In this document: piece after piece, positions 8,951 through 16,684 of the stretch | How positions within the stretch are numbered: position 1 is the stretch's first letter | How the letters are laid out: each line of letters starts with the position of its first letter | Position numbers and translations under genes: made by a program | Origin: Paenibacillus campinasensis | GTDB lineage: Bacteria; Bacillota; Bacilli; Paenibacillales; Paenibacillaceae | Length of the DNA stretch: 61,502 nt | Direction of reading: 5' to 3' | NCBI RefSeq assembly: GCF_002272015.1 | Contig: NZ_NPBY01000079.1 | Coordinates: 1-61,502 of the forward strand | Notes under the pieces: model-generated | Database searches by the model: none | Seen by the model: the letters and a program-made list of their open reading frames with translations, nothing else | Told to the model about the DNA's origin: nothing

Positions 8951-9334
8951 CTATTCTGGCGGTCTTTCTACGTTCTCTCCTCGCAAGTAAGCGCGCATCA
9001 GCTCGCCGCCCTCCGCCGCCATGTAAGCGTCAAGCAGACTAAACTTACCGGTATATCCGCGACAGACAAACTTCGATTCAATCCGCGTATCCGTCTTATC
9101 GATCGTGTGTACCTTAATCCCACGCTCTCGGAGCTCCCGTTTAACGTCGCGTATGTCAGCGCCGACTCGCCGCATTGCCGCCTCAATCATAGCTACGTAC
9201 GGTCCAGGCGTTTTAAACGCGCCAGAACCTTCGATAATTCCTTTATCGCGCTCAAACGCCGTCAATATGAGCGGCAGCATGACGTACCTTTTAACGACTG
9301 CGTGGTCGGTTGAGTGTACAAAAGGTGGGTACAA
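8951..9334 (-). CDS. Conserved hypothetical protein, leftward
   Basis: A 127-residue basic protein of unknown function. The recognisable core (MLPLILTAFERDKG; YVAMIEAAMRRVGADIRDVKRELRERGIKVH) looks like a small conserved regulator found in Bacillales phages, but I cannot name a family. TTG 9334 is proposed because TAGGAGG lies 9 bp upstream on this strand; TTG 9343 abuts the ribosome site and ATG 9280 lacks one. It is transcribed away from the AT-rich 9335-9754 region, convergent with the rightward 8448 gene. Confidence 0.65.
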   Translation of the reverse strand: MYPPFVHSTDHAVVKRYVMLPLILTAFERDKGIIEGSGAFKTPGPYVAMIEAAMRRVGADIRDVKRELRERGIKVHTIDKTDTRIESKFVCRGYTGKFSLLDAYMAAEGGELMRAYLRGENVERPPE

Positions 9335-9754
9335 AACCACCAACCTCCTATTATGAATTTCTCACTATATGAATATTTCACAATAGCAAAATCATTAATA
9401 TCGTTCAAAGAGTCAATCTTTTCCTTGTTTTATCAACATGTGGATAACAATTTCAAAAATACCTGTGGGCAACTTTTTCCGGCTATGTTATACTAGGTTA
9501 CAAGATTAAGAGATTTCGACAATAAAACAAAGAAGCCCTCACTATCCAAAAAGATCACAACCCAATACCGATAAGTGATTCACCGACCAAAGTTTATCAC
9601 TTAAAGGTTCCCAAAAGGGATTGAGACCCGCGTAGTAAGGACTTCCGTAAATCTTTAGTTATGGGACAAGTATATCACATAACAAGTGGAAACGGAAGAC
9701 TTAAACACGCTCAATTTTTGGATTTGTAGGGAAACCAAAGGAGAGCGTTTTTCT
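9335..9754. other. AT-rich intergenic region, candidate replication origin and control region
   Basis: No gene is seen in these 420 bp. Two DnaA-box-like 9-mers lie head to head: TTATCAACA (9430-9438) and TGTGGATAA (9439-9447), the latter the exact reverse of the TTATCCACA consensus. A weaker match lies near 9464. Downstream are an extended -10 promoter, an inverted repeat around AAGTGAT/ATCACTT (9574-9603) and a small TCCC-AAAA-GGGA hairpin (9610-9621). It separates a leftward gene from the rightward replication-type gene, which is where an origin and copy-control region would be expected. Confidence 0.5.
9464..9494 (+). promoter_or_regulatory. Extended -10 promoter for the replication module
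   Basis: TGT-TATACT (9486-9494) is an extended -10 (TGn preceding the hexamer). A weak -35 (TGGGCA, 9466-9471) lies 17 bp upstream. It would give a leader of about 250 nt ahead of the gene at 9755. Confidence 0.5.
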
Positions 9755-10669
9755 ATGTTTAAGTTTAAGTCTAAATCTGCATATTGGGAAAAATTTTCCG
9801 CATATCAATCGTTTACAAACGTGGACGAATTAAACGCCACGATCGCCATGTTTACGGCCACTTACGAGCTCACATCCGCAGCCGAGGCCGTCCTCAATAC
9901 GATAAAGCTCCACGCCAAACGTTTTATAGGCGTATGCTGGCTTTATCGCGAAGAAATCGCACGTAAGGCCGGCGTATCCCTTTCGTCGGTGAATCGCGCA
10001 ATCAAAGCGCTGAAAGAGACCGGCATCCTCACCGTACACCATACGATCCATACGAAACGCGGCGGCCAAACGCATAGTGTGTACGTCATTAATCGCGATT
10101 TTGTCGGCGCAGAAATGGCCGCGCTGCCGTCTCGTGAATCGGTGAAATCAACGTCGATGGAATCGGCGCATGAACCTGCGAATGAAACACCGTCAGCGAC
10201 CGAAAAAGAGGCCGAGAAGCCGCGCCGGACAAGCGTTTCCGCCGATCGCCGCCAAGTACATACGGATTTACATACAAACTCCAATACAAACATAAAACCG
10301 AATAAAGATACTACATGCAATAAAGTTAAATCTTCTAATTCGATAAATATCGATAATAACGAATCAGACGCGGAGGAAATTTTAAAGTCAGTACCAGACG
10401 AATTTGTCGCGCTCATGAAGCCGTATTATGACGGATCCCCGCACGTCATCGCTGCGCGCTGGAAGACGGCCTGCGTTGCAATTAAGAAAAACTGCTTTAG
10501 TCTTGCTAACACATCCTGGGATACGATCGGTCAGGCTTGGCGCGATGTTGTGCGTCAGTACAAGCGTCGGAAAATCCGCAATGCAACAGACGACGGCATT
10601 GGCGGCTACTTCTACAGCGTTTTAAGCGATTACTTACTGGACGAGTATTTGCGTAAAGCGTTGAGTTAG
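9755..10669 (+). CDS. Winged-helix protein, probable replication initiator or regulator
   Basis: A 304-residue protein with a helix-turn-helix at about residues 65-120 (LYREEIARKAGVSLSSVNRAIKALKETGILTV). A polar linker follows (residues 140-210), then a C-terminal helical region (PYYDGSPHVIAARWKTACVAIKK). This plan resembles plasmid Rep/helper proteins of Firmicutes. ATG 9755 is favoured by AAAGGAG 11 bp upstream. It sits between a DnaA-box region and a parA operon, supporting a plasmid-like replication or copy-control role. A pure transcription regulator is the alternative. Confidence 0.65.
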   Translation: MFKFKSKSAYWEKFSAYQSFTNVDELNATIAMFTATYELTSAAEAVLNTIKLHAKRFIGVCWLYREEIARKAGVSLSSVNRAIKALKETGILTVHHTIHTKRGGQTHSVYVINRDFVGAEMAALPSRESVKSTSMESAHEPANETPSATEKEAEKPRRTSVSADRRQVHTDLHTNSNTNIKPNKDTTCNKVKSSNSINIDNNESDAEEILKSVPDEFVALMKPYYDGSPHVIAARWKTACVAIKKNCFSLANTSWDTIGQAWRDVVRQYKRRKIRNATDDGIGGYFYSVLSDYLLDEYLRKALS

Positions 10670-10695
10670 TGATGATGTTAGTGTTAATGTTAGCA

Positions 10696-10725
10696 TTGAC
10701 ACTTTGTTAATCCTTGCGCTATGAT
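10696..10725 (+). promoter_or_regulatory. Promoter of the par operon with overlapping repeats
   Basis: TTGACA (10696-10701), an 18-bp spacer and TATGAT (10720-10725). Immediately upstream, 10676-10695, are overlapping GTTAGTGTTAATGTTAGCA repeats that abut the -35. This is the arrangement expected for an autorepressed par promoter or centromere. Confidence 0.65.
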
Positions 10726-10762
10726 TCAGTTAATACTAACCATAGGGATGTGGTAAACGCAT

Positions 10763-11542
10763 ATGACAGCGAAAATATTATCGTTTGGCATACAAAAAGG
10801 CGGCAGCTCAAAGACGACCACAAGCGGCATCGTTGCGTACTTGTTGTCGCAGAACCACCGCGTATTGGCCGTTGACATGGATTCGCAGGGAAATTTAACG
10901 GAGCTGTTGACGAAGCGTGATGTCGTTGAGTTCCGCGGAAACACGATACTTGAGGCGATGAAGGAGCAAAACGCAACCGACTTCGTACATACGGTTTCGG
11001 ACAATCTGCATCTGATCGCGGCCGAGGACTTGCTGGCGACTTTCTCGCGCTGGCTTTATAGCGATTTCCACGCGACACATGCATTAGACCGTTCGCTGAT
11101 CCTGGCGAATACGCTCGCACCGGTACGCGATAACTACGATTACATAATCATCGATACGCCGCCGGCGCTCGGCGACCAGACGATGGTCGCTCTCGCCGCC
11201 TCCGATTATGTCATCGCAATGTTCGAAGCGAGTAAGTTCTGCTATTCTGCGCTGAGCCGGTTCCTCGAAACGTGTTGGCACGTCAAGGAGCGCGTGTCTC
11301 CGAACATGGCCGTCGCGGGTATTCTACGTGGATTGATTGACGCGCGTAGATCCGATAATAAATACTTGATAGGCATGGTTCAGGACACATATGGCGAGAT
11401 GTGCTTTAATACTGTCTTGTCACGGAACGCTGCAGCCGGCCGTCTTGCAATGACTGGGCTGTTTGATAATAGCGAAATTAACCAGGCCGTCGCGCAGTAT
11501 CGATTATTTGTTGAGGAGTTGATGGGACGTGTCCAAGATTGA
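10763..11542 (+). CDS. parA: ParA-family partition ATPase
   Basis: A 259-residue ParA/Soj-type ATPase that would move or position plasmid copies at division. The deviant Walker A box is KGGSSKTTT (residues 10-18). Walker A' lies in VLAVDMDSQGNLTELL and Walker B in YIIIDTPPALGDQT. The gene follows its own promoter and overlaps the ribbon-helix-helix gene by 14 bp, the usual parA-parB layout. In a phage genome with no visible integrase this argues for maintenance of the prophage as a plasmid. Confidence 0.92.
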   Translation: MTAKILSFGIQKGGSSKTTTSGIVAYLLSQNHRVLAVDMDSQGNLTELLTKRDVVEFRGNTILEAMKEQNATDFVHTVSDNLHLIAAEDLLATFSRWLYSDFHATHALDRSLILANTLAPVRDNYDYIIIDTPPALGDQTMVALAASDYVIAMFEASKFCYSALSRFLETCWHVKERVSPNMAVAGILRGLIDARRSDNKYLIGMVQDTYGEMCFNTVLSRNAAAGRLAMTGLFDNSEINQAVAQYRLFVEELMGRVQD

Positions 11543-11879
11543 TTATAATAAACTAATGAAAAAGCCAGAAACTGATGTCGACAACACGGTTGTATATGAC
11601 AACTTTCTACCGACCGGCGAAGGCGTCAATAAAGATAATACTAACGTTAATGTTAGCACAAACGAAAACGACAGTGTCAACGTTAATATCACGGCTGTTC
11701 CTATCGCTAAGCCTAAACGCGGCATTCGCGAAACGCATACGACAAAGGCGTTCTATATCCGAAATGATATCGCGGAGTTAATTAACGAAGACATCCGGAA
11801 AAGTAAGCGCGGCGCAATGACCGAAATTGCCAACGCACTATTTGAACAATATTACCGCAGCCAAGGCCGGTTGAAATAA
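11529..11879 (+). CDS. Ribbon-helix-helix centromere-binding partner of ParA
   Basis: A 116-residue protein with a polar, Asn/Val-repetitive N-terminal arm (residues 30-55) and a C-terminal ribbon-helix-helix-like segment (TKAFYIRNDIAELINEDIRKSKRGAMTEIANALFEQYY). It would act as a type Ib-like ParB, binding operator repeats, repressing the par promoter and recruiting ParA. The arm-coding DNA (11641-11688) contains the same GTTAATGTTAGCA 13-mer found at the par promoter. The start is GTG within the end of parA. Confidence 0.75.
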   Translation: MSKIDYNKLMKKPETDVDNTVVYDNFLPTGEGVNKDNTNVNVSTNENDSVNVNITAVPIAKPKRGIRETHTTKAFYIRNDIAELINEDIRKSKRGAMTEIANALFEQYYRSQGRLK

Positions 11880-11890
11880 CGCTTCATATA

Positions 11891-11929
11891 AACGCCCATC
11901 TCTTCGGAGGTGGGCGTTATTTTTTTTTT
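11891..11929 (+). terminator. Terminator of the par operon
   Basis: A 12-bp stem (AACGCCCATCTC / GAGGTGGGCGTT, one G-U pair) with a TTCG tetraloop at 11891-11918, followed by a long run of T. It is a near-ideal intrinsic terminator. Confidence 0.95.
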
Positions 11930-11977
11930 GCGTGAAGTGTCCGGTCTGGCCGATCGCGGTGTCATAACGCATGAAGG

Positions 11978-12090
11978 CGGAAAATTTTACGGACTTCTGT
12001 ACGGTTTCCGTTCCGCGACTGTCTAAGTATGTGAGCGGAAAATTTTGCGCCAGGGTGTACGGTTTCCGATCGGCATCCGTCTAAGTCGGT
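11978..12090 (+). repeat. Tandem pair of promoter-like elements upstream of the DUF3102 gene
   Basis: Two copies, offset by 57 bp, of GCGGAAAATTTT-n-TGTACGGTTTCCG-n-YGTCTAAGT. The first core is TGTACG 11999-12004 with TGTCTAAGT 12020-12028. The second is TGTACG 12056-12061 with CGTCTAAGT 12078-12086. Both have exactly 16 bp between the boxes. A third copy precedes the sigma-like gene at 23711. The spacing and the CGTCTA box resemble ECF-sigma promoters, so the element may be a phage-sigma promoter. Confidence 0.6.
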
Positions 12091-12115
12091 AGGAGAGCGA
12101 AAGGAGGCGATAACA

Positions 12116-12973
12116 TTGAGCGAAGTAGTTACGCAGGATACGCGATTGTCAGCGGATCTCCCAACGATAACGGCGGAGATCAACGCATACAAGCGAGTAG
12201 CAGGCGAAGCGATATTCGAAATTGGCCGGCGTTTGAAACACGTTAAGGAGAACGATCTGGCGCACGGTCAGTGGATGCGATGGTTATCGGAAATCGAGAT
12301 CGACCACAGCACCGCGCAAAAGTTTATAAGAGCGTTCGAGCAGTTCGGAAACTTGGCGACGTCTCCAACTATTCCGATCGGTAAAATATTCGAAATGCTA
12401 TCACTCCCGTCCGACATCGACCGCAGTGACTTCGTTTCTAAGCCGCATACAATCCCGTCAACTGGCGCCGAGAAGACCGTCGATGAGATGACCGTTCGGG
12501 AGCTGCGCGAGGTTAAGGCAGCGTTGAAGGCGGAAAGGGAGGCGCGTGAGAAGGCGGAAAAGCGAGCCGAACAAGCGCGCGGCGATTACGAAACCGTACG
12601 TATAGCACTCGAAAGGCAGCCGCCGCGTGTTGAAGTTCGAACCGAGTATGTCGAGGTTCTAGACGAATCTGCAGCGGATCGATTGCGTCGATATGAGGAG
12701 AAATTCGGAGACATCGAAATCTACGAGGAAGGCGTTGCTCGTATCGACGGAATCTCCGACATATCCGCGTCATTGCAGACGTTTAGCTACGAAGCACGGG
12801 CGCTAATGAAGAAATACGGATTCCTGGCGCAGTTTAGCGGAGAGCTAAAGCGAATGCATGGCGCAGTTATCGAGGACTATGACGCGGCGATTGACGCAAT
12901 GTATGAATTTTCGAGAACGATGCGTGATGTTATCGACAGTGCAAAAACCGGCGCAAGAGTTATTAATATCTAA
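12116..12973 (+). CDS. DUF3102-domain protein with coiled coil
   Basis: A 285-residue protein. Residues 18-80 match the DUF3102 pattern (AYKRVAGEAIFEIGRRLKHVKEND; HGQWMRWL; STAQKFIRA), a domain of phage and plasmid proteins thought to bind DNA. Residues 125-165 form a charged coiled coil (VKAALKAEREAREKAEKRAEQARG). The start is TTG behind AAAGGAGG. It is the first gene after the tandem promoter-like repeat and probably heads the early rightward operon. Its role is unproven. Confidence 0.75.
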   Translation: MSEVVTQDTRLSADLPTITAEINAYKRVAGEAIFEIGRRLKHVKENDLAHGQWMRWLSEIEIDHSTAQKFIRAFEQFGNLATSPTIPIGKIFEMLSLPSDIDRSDFVSKPHTIPSTGAEKTVDEMTVRELREVKAALKAEREAREKAEKRAEQARGDYETVRIALERQPPRVEVRTEYVEVLDESAADRLRRYEEKFGDIEIYEEGVARIDGISDISASLQTFSYEARALMKKYGFLAQFSGELKRMHGAVIEDYDAAIDAMYEFSRTMRDVIDSAKTGARVINI

Positions 12974-12994
12974 ATTTAAAGGAGGAAATTAAAA

Positions 12995-13525
12995 ATGAGT
13001 AGTGTTGTTAGCTTTTTAAAAGGCCAGGCAGGTCTGTCAGACGAGGCAATGGGCGCAATCCAAGGCATTGTGGCAGCGTCCGCAATGTCTATTCGAGAAG
13101 AAGTCAGGCCAATGCGGGAATTAATGGCGGGGCTTATGGTTCAGAACGAAAAATTGACAAAAGCACTTGAGACGATCAGCGCAAGTGTATCTCAGTTGAA
13201 GACTAACGATCTCCCGCAGTTGAAGCCCCTTCCTGTAGCTAAAGGGGTTAGAGGACTCGATTTTGAGAAGAAGGCGTCGGAGATTATCTCAATGCTATAT
13301 GAAAAGATGGCGGACCCGCATCCAGCGCGTTTGAGACCGTTCTATACGGACTTAGAGGCGGACACAGGCGTTTATATCACGTCCAAACATAGAGAACGTA
13401 CGTCCGAGATTAAACGCGGAGATGAGGGCAAATATCCATACCGAAAGATGGACACTGCGTTAATGTATCTCGATCCTGACTTCGTTTTTCAATACGCTAA
13501 GTCGTATAAGTTCTCGATAAAATAA
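12995..13525 (+). CDS. Hypothetical protein with helical N-terminus
   Basis: A 176-residue protein not assigned to a family. Residues 40-70 are predicted helix (MRELMAGLMVQNEKLTKALETISASVSQL). The C-terminal part (FYTDLEADTGVYITSKHRERTSEIKRG) resembles the DNA- or antirepressor-type domains of small phage regulators, but no motif is decisive. It has a strong AAAGGAGG-ATG start 21 bp after the DUF3102 gene, so it is probably cotranscribed. Confidence 0.6.
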   Translation: MSSVVSFLKGQAGLSDEAMGAIQGIVAASAMSIREEVRPMRELMAGLMVQNEKLTKALETISASVSQLKTNDLPQLKPLPVAKGVRGLDFEKKASEIISMLYEKMADPHPARLRPFYTDLEADTGVYITSKHRERTSEIKRGDEGKYPYRKMDTALMYLDPDFVFQYAKSYKFSIK

Positions 13526-14117
13526 CGCGTTCGAGCGAAACAGGCAATCGCTTGAACGACGCATCATAACGGAGGATCTGCGCCAACAGGTCATACCGTT
13601 CAAATGCACGGAATGATACCGTATTTGCACTATTCTACACTAACGAAAAGTAACCGAAGAGATTACGTCATTTCCGCCATCATCACGTGGGACATTTTCG
13701 GTCCCTTCGCTTTACCGTAAAATTACCGTCGATTTAGCCGCTGTCATATCCGGATGGCATAAACGGACCCGATCGCAGGTAAAACGGCTAAATCCACGGT
13801 GAAGATCGGCAATAACGTAGATGATGGCGGCGGGGAATCGGTGGCGCGACGGAAATCGGCCGGATCAGGCTATTGTCTTTTCTCTTCAAAGAGCATACGC
13901 GCCGATAATTCTATATCCGAATGGGATCGCTTGTTATCCCGTTCGGTACGAAGTTATGAACGTAGTGAATAACTGAGTAAAGATCTTTTAAAGATTCTAA
14001 GATCTTAAGTTCTTTAAAAGATTTGACAAAATATCACGACTTTATACGTTTGTCAAGAATAAATTTTCAATGCACCGAAAAGTTTGCACTAAACTACATA
14101 AACGGAGGGGATTGCGA
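13526..14117. other. 590-bp gap rich in inverted repeats
   Basis: No convincing gene is seen. The visible structures, in order, are a conserved-loop hairpin (13528-13558) and a nested pair of long inverted repeats. The outer pair is CCGCCATCATC 13674-13684 with 13820-13830. The inner pair is ACCGTcGATTTAGCCG 13725-13740 with 13785-13800, 15 of 16 paired. Further on are CCGAATGGGAT 13917-13927 with 13936-13946, ATCTTTTAAAGA 13983-13994 with 14011-14022, and TTGACAAA 14023-14030 with 14049-14056. The composition drifts from GC-rich to AT-rich. It could be a structured RNA, a replication signal or an operator cluster. Confidence 0.6.
13528..13558 (+). other. Conserved-loop hairpin, copy 1
   Basis: A ten-bp stem (CGTTCGAGCG with CGCTTGAACG, one G-T pair) closes the 11-base loop AAACAGGCAAT just after the stop at 13525. 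The same loop with different stems occurs at 36393 and 38116. Confidence 0.7.
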
Positions 14118-14558
14118 ATGGAACTCGGTAATTGGGCGTTTGGTAACTCGCGCGGTGAATGCGAAGTACCTCGCGAATGGCAAGACGATTTCTGCGGACA
14201 TTTACGCGCTATGGGGTTTAGTGGATACGGTTATCCCGTCGAATGGGTCGATAACGGTGCGTGGGCGCCGCATATTTCGGACCATCTGGACGTTTACTGC
14301 CGCAAAATCACCGGAAATGAGGGGGGCACTCACCTCAAGTATGAAACGGACGTCTTCGTTATCATGCCGTACTATTGGGGCGATGACGACGATATTGCCG
14401 CGCTGCCAAACTTCGTATACAAACCGACCGGCTTTACGTTGAGCTGGTACAAATACGCTCTCCGCGATTCTTATATGAGCCACGATATCACATACGCGGA
14501 ACTCGACGCCATGCTCCGCCATTGTGCGGAATCTATTCGAAAGGAGACGATAATATGA
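14118..14558 (+). CDS. Hypothetical phage protein
   Basis: A 146-residue acidic, Trp/Tyr-rich protein (GNWAFGNSRGECEVPREWQDDF; YETDVFVIMPYYWGDDDDIAALPNFVYKP). The wording is characteristic of small conserved proteins in Bacillales phage early regions, but no function is known to me. ATG 14118 has GGAGGGG upstream. It is the first gene after the structured gap and overlaps the start of the next gene. Confidence 0.7.
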   Translation: MELGNWAFGNSRGECEVPREWQDDFCGHLRAMGFSGYGYPVEWVDNGAWAPHISDHLDVYCRKITGNEGGTHLKYETDVFVIMPYYWGDDDDIAALPNFVYKPTGFTLSWYKYALRDSYMSHDITYAELDAMLRHCAESIRKETII

Positions 14559-14929
14559 ACGATAATCAAATCGCGGTCACGCTGCCCACTATTCCGAAGG
14601 AGGTTGCGGATGCGATCGAAACTGCGCGCAAGCAAGGCGCCTGCAACGGAACGATAATCGACGTACGAAACGACGATTTTACACTCGCGGGAGTAAGCGG
14701 CGCAGTATTGCGTCTGATCTCGCTTGACACACTCCTATCCGCGCTAATCAACGGCTATGCTGTCGAGAAGTCCGCGGAGGAACTGGAACGCGAGGCACAC
14801 GCTGCGATCCGCGAAATGTATCGTTATCACACTACGGGCGTGACCGATGAGGAAGATGATGCGTACGCCGACGGAGTTCTCGATACGCTCAACACGCTCG
14901 GCATCAAAATCGAAGGAGTGAACGCCTAA
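14555..14929 (+). CDS. Hypothetical protein, possibly DUF1642-like
   Basis: A 124-residue acidic protein. The tail half (VEKSAEELEREAHAAIREMYRYHTTGVTDEEDDAYADGVLDTLNTLGIKI) is reminiscent of DUF1642 proteins of Gram-positive phages. The start follows GGAGACG, and the stop overlaps the next ATG (TAATG), so it is translated in series with the following gene. Function unknown. Confidence 0.65.
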   Translation: MNDNQIAVTLPTIPKEVADAIETARKQGACNGTIIDVRNDDFTLAGVSGAVLRLISLDTLLSALINGYAVEKSAEELEREAHAAIREMYRYHTTGVTDEEDDAYADGVLDTLNTLGIKIEGVNA

Positions 14930-15318
14930 TGACGAAGTTAAACGCATCCATCACGCAAAACTATCGGCTGACAACGGACGCGACCGATCGTTCCGACGCA
15001 TCGCAATTCGTTCTATTGCGCCGCCACATCGTCGACCCTACGAAAGCGCCCGGCTACAAGCCGCCTGCAGACGGATCAGCGCCGGCTCTCCGTGAGGAAT
15101 GGCGCGAGTTCAAATACTATTCGCTCAATAGCGACGGTCTCAAGGCGGCAGTACAGGCGGCTATCCTGCGCGATACGGACGTTAGTCGCGCCGAGACATT
15201 GGCGGAGGCACTCGCAATCTATGCGGAAGCGACGGAGCAATTGGTGTTCGCGATTAGTGTCGCGTTGACACCGAATTTTAGCGACGATTTAGACGCGCTG
15301 GACGGCCGGAAGGGTTAA
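14929..15318 (+). CDS. Hypothetical protein
   Basis: A 129-residue protein with no recognised family. The N-terminal half is polar (YRLTTDATDRSDASQFVLLRRH); the C-terminal half is helical (TLAEALAIYAEATEQLVFAISVAL). It is translationally coupled to the preceding gene by a one-base overlap. The 66 bp after it hold only a small GC-rich hairpin around 15338. Confidence 0.6.
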   Translation: MTKLNASITQNYRLTTDATDRSDASQFVLLRRHIVDPTKAPGYKPPADGSAPALREEWREFKYYSLNSDGLKAAVQAAILRDTDVSRAETLAEALAIYAEATEQLVFAISVALTPNFSDDLDALDGRKG

Positions 15319-15384
15319 CGGAAGGGTACGGAGGAAAGGCGCTGAAATGGCGCTTAAAATTAGCGAGAAGGGGAGTGATTAACT

Positions 15385-16011
15385 GTGGGGTTACCTGGAG
15401 TCCCGGAAAATTCACTACACTACACGGTCGATGAGCTGGACAATGTACCTAACGTCTCTGGCCTATATGTAATCCTGACTCAAGAAGACGACGTTCTTTA
15501 TGTTGGCCGCGCAACCAAGTTACAAAGCAGACTAAAACAGCACCTGGTGTACACAGGTCGCCAAAGGTTTGCAGTAGCTGCGTACAAGGTTATCGTGATT
15601 AAAATGCCTATTAAAGACTACATTTCACAAGAATATCTATTGATTGACTCGCTCAAGCCTATATTTAACGAAGCAAGTACGGATTATCAGAGTTTTTATT
15701 CTAGGATTCACTCTGAATCGTTTAAGGAATCCGATATTACCGATCTGATACAAGAATGGAGAATGATTCACCCATCTAAGCCCTCAGATCACCAACCTAA
15801 TGGGAGCAGAACAAGTAAAGCGAGAAAAGGAGTGAATGATTTGAATAAACTGGCCGCAGTTGAAGTAATGGAAATCCTAACGCCCAGCCAAAGAAAGGTG
15901 GTTGCCCTTAAACAAGCGATTAAATGCGTGCAGGGCTTGTTAAGCGAGGAAGAATCATCTCTCATAGTTCGCGAACTTGATACCCTGATAATAGAAGTAC
16001 CGACCGTGTGA
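15385..16011 (+). CDS. GIY-YIG nuclease domain fused to a small C-terminal protein
   Basis: A 208-residue protein. Residues 20-100 form a GIY-YIG nuclease domain: SGLYVILTQEDDVLYVGRATKLQSRL followed by a downstream EYLLIDSLKP glutamate region. This fold is typical of free-standing homing endonucleases. Residues 153-208 look like a separate small helical protein with its own ribosome site (AAAAGGAG before TTG 15841) kept in frame. The gene is more AT-rich than its neighbours, consistent with recent arrival. The start is GTG after GGGGAG. Confidence 0.85.
   Translation: MGLPGVPENSLHYTVDELDNVPNVSGLYVILTQEDDVLYVGRATKLQSRLKQHLVYTGRQRFAVAAYKVIVIKMPIKDYISQEYLLIDSLKPIFNEASTDYQSFYSRIHSESFKESDITDLIQEWRMIHPSKPSDHQPNGSRTSKARKGVNDLNKLAAVEVMEILTPSQRKVVALKQAIKCVQGLLSEEESSLIVRELDTLIIEVPTV
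15841..16011 (+). CDS. Possible internal start: 56-residue protein within the GIY-YIG frame
   Basis: AAAAGGAG (15825-15832) lies 8 bp before TTG 15841, in frame with the longer product. The encoded segment (LNKLAAVEVMEILTPSQRKVVALKQ) is compositionally different from the nuclease half. It could be the original small gene onto which the nuclease was fused, still translated on its own. Confidence 0.45.
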   Translation: MNKLAAVEVMEILTPSQRKVVALKQAIKCVQGLLSEEESSLIVRELDTLIIEVPTV

Positions 16012-16041
16012 TTCCGCGCGGCTTCCGTATAGATATATAAG
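16005..16041 (+). promoter_or_regulatory. 37-bp promoter-like element, copy A
   Basis: CGTGTGATT, 13 variable bases, then GTATAGATATATAAG. An element of identical length and flanks occurs at 22125-22161. Both copies start at the stop codon of one gene and precede the ribosome site of the next. They look like phage promoters with an AT-rich -10, although a processing or regulatory signal is also possible. Confidence 0.5.
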
Positions 16042-16061
16042 AGCGAAGGAGTGAACGGTAA

Positions 16062-16379
16062 ATGGACGTTTTGAATACGACAGGCGGCGGATTTAGTGTA
16101 GTGGCAATTATTGGCGCAGTTATATTCTTAGGACTCGTTATTTTGTCGGGTTGGGGCCTGACGGATTCCATAAGGGACCGCGAACGGATCAGCACGATAG
16201 TATTCGCGTTCGGAGTCGTCTGGTTCACGATATTATTCCTCGGATCGGTAATGACTCGCGACCCAATCCGCCACGAAGTCACGCTCCGCCCAGGCCACGT
16301 TATCGACGCGACAAAGTACGAAATCGTTGAGCAGCGCGGGCAAATATACGTTATTGAGGAACGGGAGGCGGCGGAATGA
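16062..16379 (+). CDS. Small two-helix membrane protein
   Basis: A 105-residue protein with two hydrophobic segments (about residues 8-30, FSVVAIIGAVIFLGLVILSGWGL, and 43-62, TIVFAFGVVWFTILFLGSV). A soluble C-terminus of about 40 residues follows. There is no known family. It is the first gene after promoter-like element A, and its stop overlaps the next ATG (ATGA). Confidence 0.7.
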   Translation: MDVLNTTGGGFSVVAIIGAVIFLGLVILSGWGLTDSIRDRERISTIVFAFGVVWFTILFLGSVMTRDPIRHEVTLRPGHVIDATKYEIVEQRGQIYVIEEREAAE

Positions 16380-16684
16380 GCGAGGCGAAACATTGCGGAG
16401 GATGCGGCGAAATGAAGCCGGAAGCCGAGTTTAAAACGTCAGCAATGGGCGATTATGTCTGCGCAGAGTGCCAGAAATATGACGCAATTTCGGCCGAATT
16501 TAGCGAACTTGAGAACGAAGAGGCGCGCTTGACTGACGAAATCATGGAGTTGAAATCGAGTCTAGAAAGCGCAAAGGAACTCGTAGCCAGACGGCAGGCC
16601 GCGTTAGATGAGGCGCTACAAAGAGCGCGTGAACATGGCGTTAAGATGACGCAATTCAAATGGGAACGGGAGGCGGGCGAATAA
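16376..16684 (+). CDS. Zinc-binding coiled-coil protein
   Basis: A 102-residue protein with two CxxC pairs (CGGCGEMK at residues 7-14 and CAECQKY at about residues 29-35). These should bind one zinc. A long coiled coil follows (ISAEFSELENEEARLTDEIMELKSSLESAKELVARRQAALDEAL). It overlaps the genes on both sides by 1-4 bp. Function unknown. Confidence 0.7.
   Translation: MSEAKHCGGCGEMKPEAEFKTSAMGDYVCAECQKYDAISAEFSELENEEARLTDEIMELKSSLESAKELVARRQAALDEALQRAREHGVKMTQFKWEREAGE

Noticed and set aside
12995..13525. Antirepressor assignment
   Set aside because: The C-terminal half only vaguely resembles antirepressor domains; no diagnostic motif, so left as hypothetical.
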